Source: Falsiroseomonas sp044348345 (GTDB lineage Bacteria > Pseudomonadota > Alphaproteobacteria > Acetobacterales > Acetobacteraceae). From it: 5,460 nt of DNA. Location of the stretch: the NCBI GenBank assembly GCA_044348345.1, contig JBIKSZ010000237.1, positions 1-5,460 on the forward strand, given 5' to 3'. This document shows positions 1 to 5,460 of the stretch, piece after piece (within the stretch, counting starts at the first letter, position 1; each line of letters begins with the position of its first letter). Position numbers and translations under genes: made by a program. The notes under the pieces were generated by a model. It saw only the letters and a program-made list of their open reading frames with translations. It was not told the DNA's origin and did not search any database.

Positions 1-1
1 G

Positions 2-79
2 GCATCGGCGACGGCGCCAGGCGGCGTCGGCCACGGCATCGCCAACCGTCTGGTTGCCTTCGGGCTCGTGCGGTTCTGA
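2..79 (+). CDS. Possible C-terminal end of an upstream gene (partial)
   Basis: The frame starting at base 2 is open from the left edge to a TGA at 77-79. It encodes about 25 residues, Gly/Ala-rich and then hydrophobic, ending in ..NRLVAFGLVRF. The 27-bp gap to the marC-like gene on the same strand fits a preceding gene. Twenty-five codons are too few to identify a family. The frame starting at base 1 also stays open and the one starting at base 3 runs to 110, so openness alone proves little in DNA this GC-rich. I prefer this frame because its stop lies just before the next gene's ribosome binding site and its residues look less Arg/Pro-biased than those of the other frames. No function is proposed. 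Confidence 0.35.
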   Translation, partial: ASATAPGGVGHGIANRLVAFGLVRF

Positions 80-100
80 TCACCAGGCGCGCGGGGGCCG

Positions 101-106
101 GGAGGG
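101..106 (+). promoter_or_regulatory. Shine-Dalgarno sequence of the marC-like gene, oddly close to the ATG
   Basis: GGAGGG at 101-106 directly abuts the ATG at 107. A ribosome binding site normally needs about 5-10 nt of spacing. In the same frame a TTG at 116-118 lies 9 nt downstream of this element, which is near-ideal spacing. The true start may therefore be the TTG, shortening the protein by three residues. This affects only the N-terminal tip. Confidence 0.5.
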
Positions 107-796
107 ATGACCAGCTTGTCTCTCGCCAGCGAACTCTTCGCGGCGTGGCTGTTCGGCTATTCGGCGCTGATCAGCATCATCAACCCGCTGGGCGGCGCGC
201 TGGTCTTCCACGGCATGACCCGCTGGCTGACCGAGCAGGACCGCGCACGCCTCGCCCGCGCCATCGGGATCAACAGCTTCATCGTGCTGCTCGTGGCGTT
301 GTTTCTGGGCACGCCCGTGCTCGGCTTCTTCGGCATCTCGCTGGAGGCGTTGCGGATCGCGGGTGGGCTCGCGGTCGCGGTGGCCGGCTGGCGCATGCTG
401 AACGAGGAGCCAGAGGATCAGCAGCGGCGCGACGCCCGTGCGCCCATGGCACTCGAAACCGCGCCGCTGGAGCGCATGGCCTTCTTCCCGCTCACCCTGC
501 CGCTGACCACCGGGCCGGGGGCCATTGCCGCGTCCATCGCGCTGGCGGCGGAGCGGCGCAGCACCGCGCTGGGCGAGGTGATGATGAGTGCCATCGCGGC
601 CACCTTGGTCGCGGCCACCGTCGCGCTGTCCGTCTGGATCGCCTACGCCAATGCAGCCTCTGTCGCACGGCGGCTTGGCCCAACGGGCATGCTCATCGCC
701 GCCAAGCTGGCCGCCTTCCTGCTGCTGTGCATCGGCGCGCAGATCATGCTGACGGGCGTCACCGACGCGTTGCGCCCCATCTTCGCCCCGCCATGA
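107..796 (+). CDS. MarC-family integral membrane protein
   Basis: A 229-residue polytopic inner-membrane protein of the MarC/SnatA (UPF0056) family. Family hallmarks are visible: INPLG at residues 25-29 in the first membrane segment; a central FPLTLPLTTGPGAI-type motif at 127-140; and a C-terminal G-x-x-G...KLAAFLLLCIGAQIMLTG segment at about 191-217. I count six likely membrane segments, near residues 10-35, 54-75, 82-98, 130-148, 156-182 and 195-219, with a charged loop at 99-124. Length is normal for the family. The name comes from the E. coli mar locus, but a role in multidrug resistance is not supported for the family; some members have been linked to amino-acid export, so the substrate here is unknown. 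ATG at 107 is the longest start; TTG at 116 has better ribosome-site spacing. The M20 peptidase gene follows after 88 bp on the same strand and may be co-transcribed. Confidence 0.9.
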   Translation: MTSLSLASELFAAWLFGYSALISIINPLGGALVFHGMTRWLTEQDRARLARAIGINSFIVLLVALFLGTPVLGFFGISLEALRIAGGLAVAVAGWRMLNEEPEDQQRRDARAPMALETAPLERMAFFPLTLPLTTGPGAIAASIALAAERRSTALGEVMMSAIAATLVAATVALSVWIAYANAASVARRLGPTGMLIAAKLAAFLLLCIGAQIMLTGVTDALRPIFAPP

Positions 797-870
797 CGCG
801 CCGCGCCCAGATCCCCGCTGGTGCCGCGGCGCAAATGCGATCCGCTACGCACCACCCAACCCGCGCAACA

Positions 871-876
871 GGAGGA
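871..876 (+). promoter_or_regulatory. Ribosome binding site of the M20 peptidase gene
   Basis: GGAGGA lies 8 nt before the ATG at 885. It fixes the start of the peptidase and argues against the overlapping frame that begins at 821. Confidence 0.75.
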
Positions 877-884
877 CACGAACC

Positions 885-2087
885 ATGAGCAGCCCTGCCG
901 ATCTCGTCGATGTGGACTACGCCGTGGACCTGCTGGTCAGGCTGCTCGCCATCGACAGCGTGACCGGCCAGGAGGCCGCGATCGCCGCGGCCATCGTGGA
1001 GGAGTTGAAGAAGGTCGGCGTGCCGGCCAGCGCGATCCGCCACGACATGGCCCATCAGCGTATCCCCGTGCCGACCGAGGTCGGAAACCTGATCGTGGAT
1101 TTGCCTGGCACGCGGCCTGGCCCGCGCCTGCTGTTCTCCACCCATCTCGACACCGTGCCGCTCTGCAAGGGCGCCAAGCCGCGGCGCGAGGGCGACCGCA
1201 TCGTCTCCGACGGCACCACGGCGCTGGGGGGCGACAATGGCACGGGCTGCGCCGTGCTGGTGGCCCTGGCGAAGAGCCTGATCGCGCACAAGCTGCCGCA
1301 CCCGCCGATCACCCTGCTGTTCACCGTGCGGGAGGAAAGCGGGCTGCATGGCGCGCGCGAACTCGACCCGAAGGATCTGCTCGGCGCCACCATGGGCTTC
1401 AACGTGGACAGCACGCATGCCGCGAAGCTGACCATCGGCGCTGTCGGCCAGACGAATTGGGACGTCGCGATCAAGGGCAAGGCCGCCCATGCCGGCGTCG
1501 CGCCGGAACGCGGCATCTCCTCGACGCTGGTGGCGTCGGTGGCGATCGCCGAGGCCTTCCGCGGCGGCTGGTTCGGCAAGGTCGTCAAGCCCGAGGGGCG
1601 GGGCTCGAGCAATGTCGGCGTCTTCGGCGGCAAGGACGGCAAGCCTGCCGGCGATGCCACCAACGTCGTCACCGACTATGTCCACATCCTGGGCGAGGCG
1701 CGTAGCACCGATGCCGCCTTCGCTGCCCGGATCGCCGAGGCCTTCGGCGTAGCCTTCGACAAAGCGCGCGCGGAAGTGACAGACGCCGACGGGGCGACCG
1801 CGGAAGTGACGTTCAAGGCCCGCGCAGCCTATCCGCCCTTCACGCTGGACGAAGCAGAACCGGCCGTGTTGCGCGCGAAGAAGGCGGTGGAGTCGATGGG
1901 CCTCGAGCCCGTCACCATGATCTCCCATGGCGGGCTCGATGCGAATTGGCTGGCCGGACACGGCGTGCCGACCGTGACCTTCGGGGCAGGGCAGGCCGAG
2001 ATCCACACGGTCCACGAATATGTGGACATTCCCGAATTCGCGCAGGGCTGCCGCCTGGCCGTGGCCATCGCGACGCTGGCGGAGTGA
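885..2087 (+). CDS. M20 family metallopeptidase, peptidase T-like
   Basis: A 400-residue predicted cytoplasmic zinc-dependent exopeptidase of the M20 clan, closest in motif style to peptidase T-like (tripeptide aminopeptidase-like) proteins. The expected di-metal ligands are all visible: H87 and D89 in THLDTVP, bridging D117 in GGDNGTG, catalytic E150 and metal-binding E151 in REESG, D175 in NVDS, and H377 in TVHEY. The catalytic domain is split by the usual dimerisation domain at about residues 186-295, which carries GKAAHAG with H202. No signal peptide is seen. Length fits the family at about 380-410. The start is supported by GGAGGA 8 nt upstream. The likely role is cleavage of small peptides or a related amide; the true substrate cannot be read from sequence, and M20 also includes acylases, deacetylases and carboxypeptidases. 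It lies downstream of the MarC-family gene on the same strand and converges on the small - strand gene, with 28 bp between stop codons. Confidence 0.92.
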   Translation: MSSPADLVDVDYAVDLLVRLLAIDSVTGQEAAIAAAIVEELKKVGVPASAIRHDMAHQRIPVPTEVGNLIVDLPGTRPGPRLLFSTHLDTVPLCKGAKPRREGDRIVSDGTTALGGDNGTGCAVLVALAKSLIAHKLPHPPITLLFTVREESGLHGARELDPKDLLGATMGFNVDSTHAAKLTIGAVGQTNWDVAIKGKAAHAGVAPERGISSTLVASVAIAEAFRGGWFGKVVKPEGRGSSNVGVFGGKDGKPAGDATNVVTDYVHILGEARSTDAAFAARIAEAFGVAFDKARAEVTDADGATAEVTFKARAAYPPFTLDEAEPAVLRAKKAVESMGLEPVTMISHGGLDANWLAGHGVPTVTFGAGQAEIHTVHEYVDIPEFAQGCRLAVAIATLAE

Positions 2088-2115
2088 CGATCGGGATAGA
2101 CCGCCGTGGTGCTTG

Positions 2116-2496
2116 CTACGCCCGGCGCGATGAGGTCGCGGCTCTGCGGGCCGCCTTTCCCTGAGCGGCCCGCCGCGCCGGTGTGGTGACGCTGGCCGCC
2201 GGTGCTCCGGCGCCAGCGGGCATAGCTGGGTGACGTTCGTGCCAGTCCGCGACAAGTTTCTCCAGGAAGGCGCTTTTCTTCAGGCTGAGCGCCTTGGCCG
2301 TCTGCTTGAACGCCTGCTTGAAGGTGCCGGTGACCTTGAAGCACAGCTCCTCGGATCGTTCGGCTGCCTTCGCCCGGCGCGTCTTCCGCGGTTCAGCCGG
2401 GGTCTTGGCGTCGGATTTGGCCGCAGGCGGTGCCTTCGAGGCTGAGGTGACGGCCGTGCCCGCTGCCGAACGGGTCCGTTTGACCGGTTTGCGCAT
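2116..2496 (-). CDS. Small basic protein with ribbon-helix-helix-like core, function unknown
   Basis: I do not recognise a named family. The ATG at 2496 gives 126 residues. An in-frame TTG at 2517 would give 133, but neither start has a strong ribosome site. About 50 N-terminal residues are Lys/Arg/Ala/Pro-rich and probably disordered. A compact core at about residues 50-89 follows: a short strand (ELCFKV), a helix (TFKQAFKQTAKAL), a turn (SLKK) and a second helix (SAFLEKLVADWHERH). This order resembles ribbon-helix-helix DNA-binding folds. The C-terminal tail is again Ala/Arg-rich. The strongly basic tails plus the core suggest nucleic-acid binding, perhaps regulatory or nucleoid-associated; this is inference. 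The gene lies 113 bp beyond the arsJ stop (92 bp if the TTG start is used) on the same strand, so it may have its own promoter rather than belonging to the ars operon. A 9-bp inverted repeat lies within its 3' end. Confidence 0.65.
   Translation of the reverse strand: MRKPVKRTRSAAGTAVTSASKAPPAAKSDAKTPAEPRKTRRAKAAERSEELCFKVTGTFKQAFKQTAKALSLKKSAFLEKLVADWHERHPAMPAGAGAPAASVTTPARRAAQGKAARRAATSSRRA
2146..2173. repeat. Perfect 9-bp GC-only inverted repeat (hairpin)
   Basis: GCGGGCCGC at 2146-2154 and GCGGCCCGC at 2165-2173 are exact reverse complements separated by a 10-nt loop (CTTTCCCTGA). The repeat lies inside the 3' end of the small basic gene, between the convergent stop codons' surroundings. 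No T-run follows on either strand, so it is not a canonical intrinsic terminator. It could still form a strong RNA hairpin that protects a 3' end or slows polymerase in this convergent region. Confidence 0.6.
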
Positions 2497-2542
2497 TCCA
2501 GAGATGTTCTTTCGCAATCAACCGGCGCAGCCTCGTCGCTCC

Positions 2543-2581
2543 TGTGAATCCTGCAATCGCGATCATGTGAATTTTTTGTGA
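2543..2581. promoter_or_regulatory. Three phased TGTGA repeats, possible operator or promoter region
   Basis: The 92-bp interval between the arsJ stop and the TTG of the small basic gene is locally more AT-rich than its surroundings. It holds TGTGAAT at 2543-2549 and again at 2566-2572, plus a third TGTGA at 2577-2581. The spacings of 23 and 11 bp are about two and one helical turns, so all three would face the same side of the DNA. An 8-bp palindrome, ATCGCGAT, lies between them at 2556-2563. Read on the - strand, TTCACA resembles a -35 element, but no convincing -10 is seen. It may control the small basic gene; this is inference. Confidence 0.3.
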
Positions 2582-2609
2582 CGGTTTCGGAATCGTCCGG
2601 CGTGGCCAT

Positions 2610-3845
2610 CTATGCCGGCGCGGGCATCCTGCGCGGCAGTGCCAGGGTCACGGCCCAGCAGGCGGCCAGCATCGCGGCGCTGCCGAGCAGGCAGGCGGTG
2701 ATCCCACCCCACGCATAGAGCACGCCCGACAGCAGCGTGCCACCGAAACGCCCCGCTGCATTGGCGGCGTAGTAGAAGCCGACATCCTCCGCCGCCTTGT
2801 CGCTGCCGGCATAGGCCAGCACGAGATAGGAGTGGAGCGAGGAGTTCACGGCAAAGACAACGCCGAACAGTCCAAGACCCAGCACCACAATCAGGTCGGC
2901 CCTGGCGATCTCGCCCAGCAGCGCGGCCGCCATGCCGGCCGGCAGCAGCGCGAGGGCAAGCGACCAGGCGCGCGCGGCCGGCACTTCCGTGGCAAGCCCA
3001 TCGGGGCTGCGGCGAACGAGGGCGGGTGCTACGGCCTGCACCGCGCCATAGCCGATGGTCCAGAGCGCGAGGAACGCGCCGACCATGCTGAAGCTCCAGC
3101 CGGAGGCGTAGAGGAAGACCGGCAGGCCGACGACGAACCACACGTCGCGCGCGCCGAACAGGGCCACGCGCGCCGCGGCCAGAAGGTTCACGCCGCGGTT
3201 CCTGGCGAAGAACGCCTTCATGCTCCGCGACGCCTTCGCCTTGCCCATCATCGGCGGCAGGGACAGCACGACGCCAAGAAGGATCGCCCCGAGCGCGGCC
3301 GCCATGGCCCAGAGCGCGCCGCGGAAGCCCAGCGCCTCCAGCAGCACGCCGCCGAGGAAGAAGCCCACGCCCTTCATCGCGTTCTTGCTGCCGGTGAAGA
3401 AGGCCACCCAGCGGAACAGGCGGCCGGAGGCCTCGCCGGCCGTGAGCTTGATGGCACTCTTGCTTGCGGTCTTGGTGAGGTCCTTGGCGATCCCGCAGAT
3501 TCCCTGCGCCACGACCACCCAGGCCACGGAAAGCGCCGCCGCCCAATCGGGCGCAAGCGCCGACAGCATCAGGAAGCCCGCGATCTGCGTGGCAAGCCCG
3601 ACCGCGAGCATCCGCGCAATCCCGAAGCGCGTCGCCAGCCAGCCACCGATCAGATTGGCGCCGATCCCCGCCGCCTCATAAAGCAGGAACAGCAAGGCGA
3701 GCGCGAAGGGCGAATAGCCGAGCTGGAAGAAGTGCAGCAGCACCAGCATCCTGAGCGCGCCATCGGTCAGCGTGAAGCCCCAATAGGCGAGCGTCACGAT
3801 GGCGTAGTTGCGGCTACCCGCGCTGCTGCCGGCGGCCACGCTCAC
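2610..3845 (-). CDS. arsJ: ArsJ, organoarsenical efflux permease (MFS)
   Basis: A 411-residue MFS transporter of the inner membrane. The characterised ArsJ exports 1-arseno-3-phosphoglycerate, the unstable product formed when GAPDH uses arsenate instead of phosphate; outside the cell it decomposes and releases arsenate. About twelve membrane segments are visible, near residues 14-37, 44-70, 78-97, 103-121, 143-172, 175-197, 221-245, 251-275, 293-312, 318-340, 357-378 and 382-404. ArsJ-like features include the N-terminal NYAIVTLAYWGFTLTDGALR stretch (13-32), the polar KDLTKTASKSAIK loop (121-133), and the GRFGGTLLSG segment near residue 365. The start is GTG at 3845, whose bases overlap the TGA of the upstream gap gene (GTGA), so translation is probably coupled; a GGAG lies about 11 nt before it. 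The adjacent ArsJ-type GAPDH makes the assignment strong. The gene ends in TAG at 2610 with no clear terminator after it. Confidence 0.93.
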   Translation of the reverse strand: MSVAAGSSAGSRNYAIVTLAYWGFTLTDGALRMLVLLHFFQLGYSPFALALLFLLYEAAGIGANLIGGWLATRFGIARMLAVGLATQIAGFLMLSALAPDWAAALSVAWVVVAQGICGIAKDLTKTASKSAIKLTAGEASGRLFRWVAFFTGSKNAMKGVGFFLGGVLLEALGFRGALWAMAAALGAILLGVVLSLPPMMGKAKASRSMKAFFARNRGVNLLAAARVALFGARDVWFVVGLPVFLYASGWSFSMVGAFLALWTIGYGAVQAVAPALVRRSPDGLATEVPAARAWSLALALLPAGMAAALLGEIARADLIVVLGLGLFGVVFAVNSSLHSYLVLAYAGSDKAAEDVGFYYAANAAGRFGGTLLSGVLYAWGGITACLLGSAAMLAACWAVTLALPRRMPAPA

Positions 3846-4885
3846 AGCCCGATGCGCTCCATATGGCAGGCCAGGTCCACCATGCGGCAGGCATAGCCCA
3901 TCTCATTGTCGTACCAGGCGTAGATCTTCAGCAGCGTGCCGTCGGTGACCATGGTGCTGGGCGCGTCCACGATCGAGCTTCGCGTGTCGCGGGCATAATC
4001 GGCGGAAACAAGCGGGCGCTGCTCATAGCCGAGGATGCCGGCGAGGGGGCCGCGCGCGGCGGCGGCGAACAGCGCGTTCACCTCCTCCGCGCTCGTTTCC
4101 CGCGCCATCTCGAAGACGCAGTCGGTCAGGCTGGCGTTGAGTACCGGGGCGCGCACGGCATGGCCATTCAGCTTGCCCTTGAGCTCGGGGTAGATCAGCG
4201 CGATCGCCGTCGCACTGCCCGTCGTCGTGGGCGCCAGCGAGAGCATGGCGGAGCGCGCCCGCCGAAAATCCTTGTGCGGCGCGTCCACGACGACATTGGT
4301 GTTGGTCGGGTCATGGATGGTGGTGATCTGGCCGTGGCGGATGCCGATCGCCTCATGCACGACCTTCACCACGGGGGCGAGGCAGTTGGTGGTGCAGGAA
4401 GCAGCGGTGACGATCGGGTGCCGAGCGGAGTCGTAGAGCTGCTCATTCACGCCGACGACCACGTTCAGCACGCTGTCGAACTTCACGGGGGCGGCGACGA
4501 TCACGCGCTTCGCGCCGCGCCGCAAATGACCTTCCAGCACATCGGGCGCCAGGAACTTGCCGGTGCATTCCAGCACCACGTCCACGCCAAGGTCGCCCCA
4601 GGGAATCTCGGCCGGCTGCGCCTGGTCGGAGAAGGTGAGGCGCCGGTCGCCGATCCGGATGGCGTCCGCACCCTCTGCCGCGATGGGCGCGCGCCAACGG
4701 CCCTGAACGCTGTCGAATTCCAGCAGATGCGCGGTTGCCGCGGCGCCGCCCTTGATCTCATTCAGGTGGACGACCTCAAGCCGATTGCCCCGCCGCGGGT
4801 CGTCCTCCGGCCGCTCCGCCGCGCCCATGGCGGCGCGCAGCGCCAGCCGCCCGATGCGGCCCATGCCGCTGATCCCGACCCTCAT
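3842..4885 (-). CDS. gap: ArsJ-associated glyceraldehyde-3-phosphate dehydrogenase
   Basis: A 347-residue phosphorylating-type GAPDH. In arsJ operons it uses NAD(P)+ and arsenate to turn glyceraldehyde 3-phosphate into 1-arseno-3-phosphoglycerate, the ArsJ substrate. A Rossmann start GMGRIGR is at residues 7-13, and the active site SCTTNC at 163-168 has catalytic C164. The partner histidine is H191 in TTIHDPTNTN, where housekeeping enzymes usually read H-x-Y-T. Also present are the phosphate-site TTTG (220-223), R-A-P at 245-247, and YDNEMGY (325-331) in place of the common NEWGY. Its position between arsC and arsJ, 11 bp from the former and overlapping the latter, points to arsenate resistance rather than glycolysis. 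An AGGAA ribosome site at 4894-4898 lies 8 nt before the ATG and overlaps the arsC stop. Erythrose-4-phosphate dehydrogenase is an alternative by fold, but the context argues against it. Confidence 0.93.
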   Translation of the reverse strand: MRVGISGMGRIGRLALRAAMGAAERPEDDPRRGNRLEVVHLNEIKGGAAATAHLLEFDSVQGRWRAPIAAEGADAIRIGDRRLTFSDQAQPAEIPWGDLGVDVVLECTGKFLAPDVLEGHLRRGAKRVIVAAPVKFDSVLNVVVGVNEQLYDSARHPIVTAASCTTNCLAPVVKVVHEAIGIRHGQITTIHDPTNTNVVVDAPHKDFRRARSAMLSLAPTTTGSATAIALIYPELKGKLNGHAVRAPVLNASLTDCVFEMARETSAEEVNALFAAAARGPLAGILGYEQRPLVSADYARDTRSSIVDAPSTMVTDGTLLKIYAWYDNEMGYACRMVDLACHMERIGL

Positions 4886-4893
4886 CTTTTCTG

Positions 4894-4898
4894 TTCCT
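4894..4898 (-). promoter_or_regulatory. Ribosome binding site of gap, overlapping the arsC stop
   Basis: Read on the - strand, TAGGAA joins the arsC TAG stop (4899-4897) to an AGGAA element, 8 nt before the gap ATG at 4885. This arrangement fits translational coupling of arsC and gap. Confidence 0.5.
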
Positions 4899-5418
4899 AT
4901 CCGTCTGAGCGCGTCATCGCATGCGGGTCGGCCAGCGCGTCCACCCGCGCCTTCAGCGCCATGCGGTCGAGCGCGGCGAAGGGCAGGCTGGTGAAGATGC
5001 TGAGCCGCCGATGCAGCGCGGCGTAAAGCTCGTTCAGCAGCGTCGCGCGTTCCGTCGCGCTGCCGGTGAACTTCGCCGGATCGGGCAGCGGCCAGGCGGC
5101 GGTGATCGTCGTCGCGCCGAAATCGGGGCAGGTCTGGCCGGTCAGCGTGTCGCAGAGCGCGATGACGAAATCCACGCGCGGCGCACCCGGCCCGCTAAAC
5201 GCGTCCCAGCGCTTCGAGCGCAGCCCCGACACGTCATGGCCGAGCGCCTTCAATTGGCTGAGCACCTCTGGCAGTGGCCCGGTATCGGAGGGTGCGGAGC
5301 CGGCCGAGAAGGCGCGGAAGCGCCCTTCGCCGATGCGGTTCAGGATCGCCTCGCCCATGATCGAGCGCGCCGAATTGCGCGTGCAGAGAAACAGCACGTT
5401 GAAGGAGGTCTCCTCCAT
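4897..5418 (-). CDS. arsC: Arsenate reductase, low-molecular-weight phosphatase type
   Basis: A 173-residue cytoplasmic enzyme of the LMW tyrosine-phosphatase fold that reduces arsenate to arsenite. The P-loop C-x5-R,S is seen as C12-TRNSA-R18-S19. The two resolving cysteines needed for a redox relay are probably C89 (IALCD) and C97 (TCPDF), spaced 8 as in many proteobacterial members. The general-acid Asp is D113 in PLPDP. The ~30 residues after position 140 are a C-terminal helix-rich end. ATG at 5418 is supported by a GGAGGAGGAG run at 5428-5437, 9 nt upstream. The same frame stays open to the window edge, reading ..DLHLLFATEEESEG before this Met, so the protein could be longer or fused to an N-terminal domain such as ArsR. 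It leads the gap-arsJ genes with an 11-bp gap. No ArsB or Acr3 arsenite pump is in the window. Confidence 0.9.
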   Translation of the reverse strand: MEETSFNVLFLCTRNSARSIMGEAILNRIGEGRFRAFSAGSAPSDTGPLPEVLSQLKALGHDVSGLRSKRWDAFSGPGAPRVDFVIALCDTLTGQTCPDFGATTITAAWPLPDPAKFTGSATERATLLNELYAALHRRLSIFTSLPFAALDRMALKARVDALADPHAMTRSDG

Positions 5419-5427
5419 CCCCTCGCT

Positions 5428-5437
5428 CTCCTCCTCC
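5428..5437 (-). promoter_or_regulatory. Ribosome binding site supporting the arsC ATG
   Basis: GGAGGAGGAG read on the - strand ends 9 nt before the ATG at 5418. It supports an independent start there, although purine-rich codons (Glu-Glu-Glu) in a fused reading frame would look the same. Confidence 0.5.
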
Positions 5438-5460
5438 GTTGCGAAAAGCAGATGCAGATC

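Noticed and set aside
145..888. A 247-codon open frame on the + strand overlapping the marC-like gene
   Set aside because: It is a shifted frame of a membrane-protein gene with His/Arg-rich sequence and no hydrophobic segments; the MarC frame carries the family motifs.
759..2255. A 498-codon open frame on the - strand
   Set aside because: It lies opposite the M20 peptidase, which has all its metal ligands and a good ribosome site. The translation is His/Arg/Gly-rich with no recognisable motif, as expected of a shadow frame in GC-rich DNA.
2555..2609. Possible intrinsic terminator after arsJ
   Set aside because: The T-run at 2572-2577 is on the + strand, where no gene precedes it. On the - strand it reads as A-run, and only a weak 4-bp stem (CGGA/TCCG) is present.
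2563..3546. A 327-codon open frame on the - strand in another frame of arsJ
   Set aside because: It shares the arsJ strand but has an Arg/Gly-rich shadow composition, whereas the arsJ frame gives twelve clean membrane segments.
2832..3896. A 354-codon open frame on the + strand
   Set aside because: It is antisense to arsJ and very rich in Glu/Arg/Gln/His; no domain is visible.
3842..4885. Housekeeping glycolytic gap or erythrose-4-phosphate dehydrogenase
   Set aside because: The gene sits between arsC and arsJ with coupled spacing and has altered active-site surroundings, which fits the arsenic-specific type better.
3863..5026. A 387-codon open frame on the + strand
   Set aside because: It is antisense to the well-supported gap gene and the 3' end of arsC, and its composition is Arg/Gly/His-biased without family motifs.
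1..5460. CRISPR array, tRNA, rRNA, insertion sequence or phage remnants
   Set aside because: No regularly spaced repeats, cloverleaf-like segments, transposase motifs or terminal inverted repeats were seen on either strand.

Overview
This is a GC-rich, tightly packed bacterial stretch with long spurious open frames on the opposite strands. The coding style and protein families suggest a high-GC alphaproteobacterium, perhaps Acetobacteraceae or Roseomonas-like. That placement is an impression from composition and cannot be proved from this window.

Layout. Bases 2-79 (+) may be the last codons of an upstream gene. Next, on the + strand, come a MarC-family membrane protein (107-796) and an M20 metallopeptidase of the peptidase T-like type (885-2087). 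All remaining genes are on the - strand and converge on the peptidase gene. In transcription order (right to left) they are: an arsenate reductase of the low-molecular-weight-phosphatase type (arsC, 5418-4897), an ArsJ-associated glyceraldehyde-3-phosphate dehydrogenase (4885-3842), the MFS permease arsJ (3845-2610), and a small basic protein with a ribbon-helix-helix-like core (2496-2116).

Function. The three ars genes are spaced as one operon: 11 bp between arsC and gap, and a 4-bp GTGA stop/start overlap between gap and arsJ. In the established ArsJ pathway, GAPDH uses arsenate in place of phosphate to make 1-arseno-3-phosphoglycerate. ArsJ exports this unstable compound, which then falls apart outside the cell. 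ArsC provides a second route by reducing arsenate to arsenite, but no arsenite exporter (ArsB or Acr3) lies in the window. The arsC frame stays open to the right edge, so arsC may be the 3' half of a longer gene such as an ArsR-ArsC fusion, or may simply follow a gene that ended further upstream.

Other structure. The 92-bp gap between arsJ and the small basic gene holds three helically phased TGTGA repeats, a possible operator. A perfect 9-bp inverted repeat lies near the 3' end of the small basic gene. I see no tRNA, rRNA, CRISPR array, insertion sequence or clear intrinsic terminator. No gene-free stretch exceeds about 105 bases. I do not see a wholly novel system; the most notable content is the two-route arsenate operon and its small putative DNA-binding neighbour.
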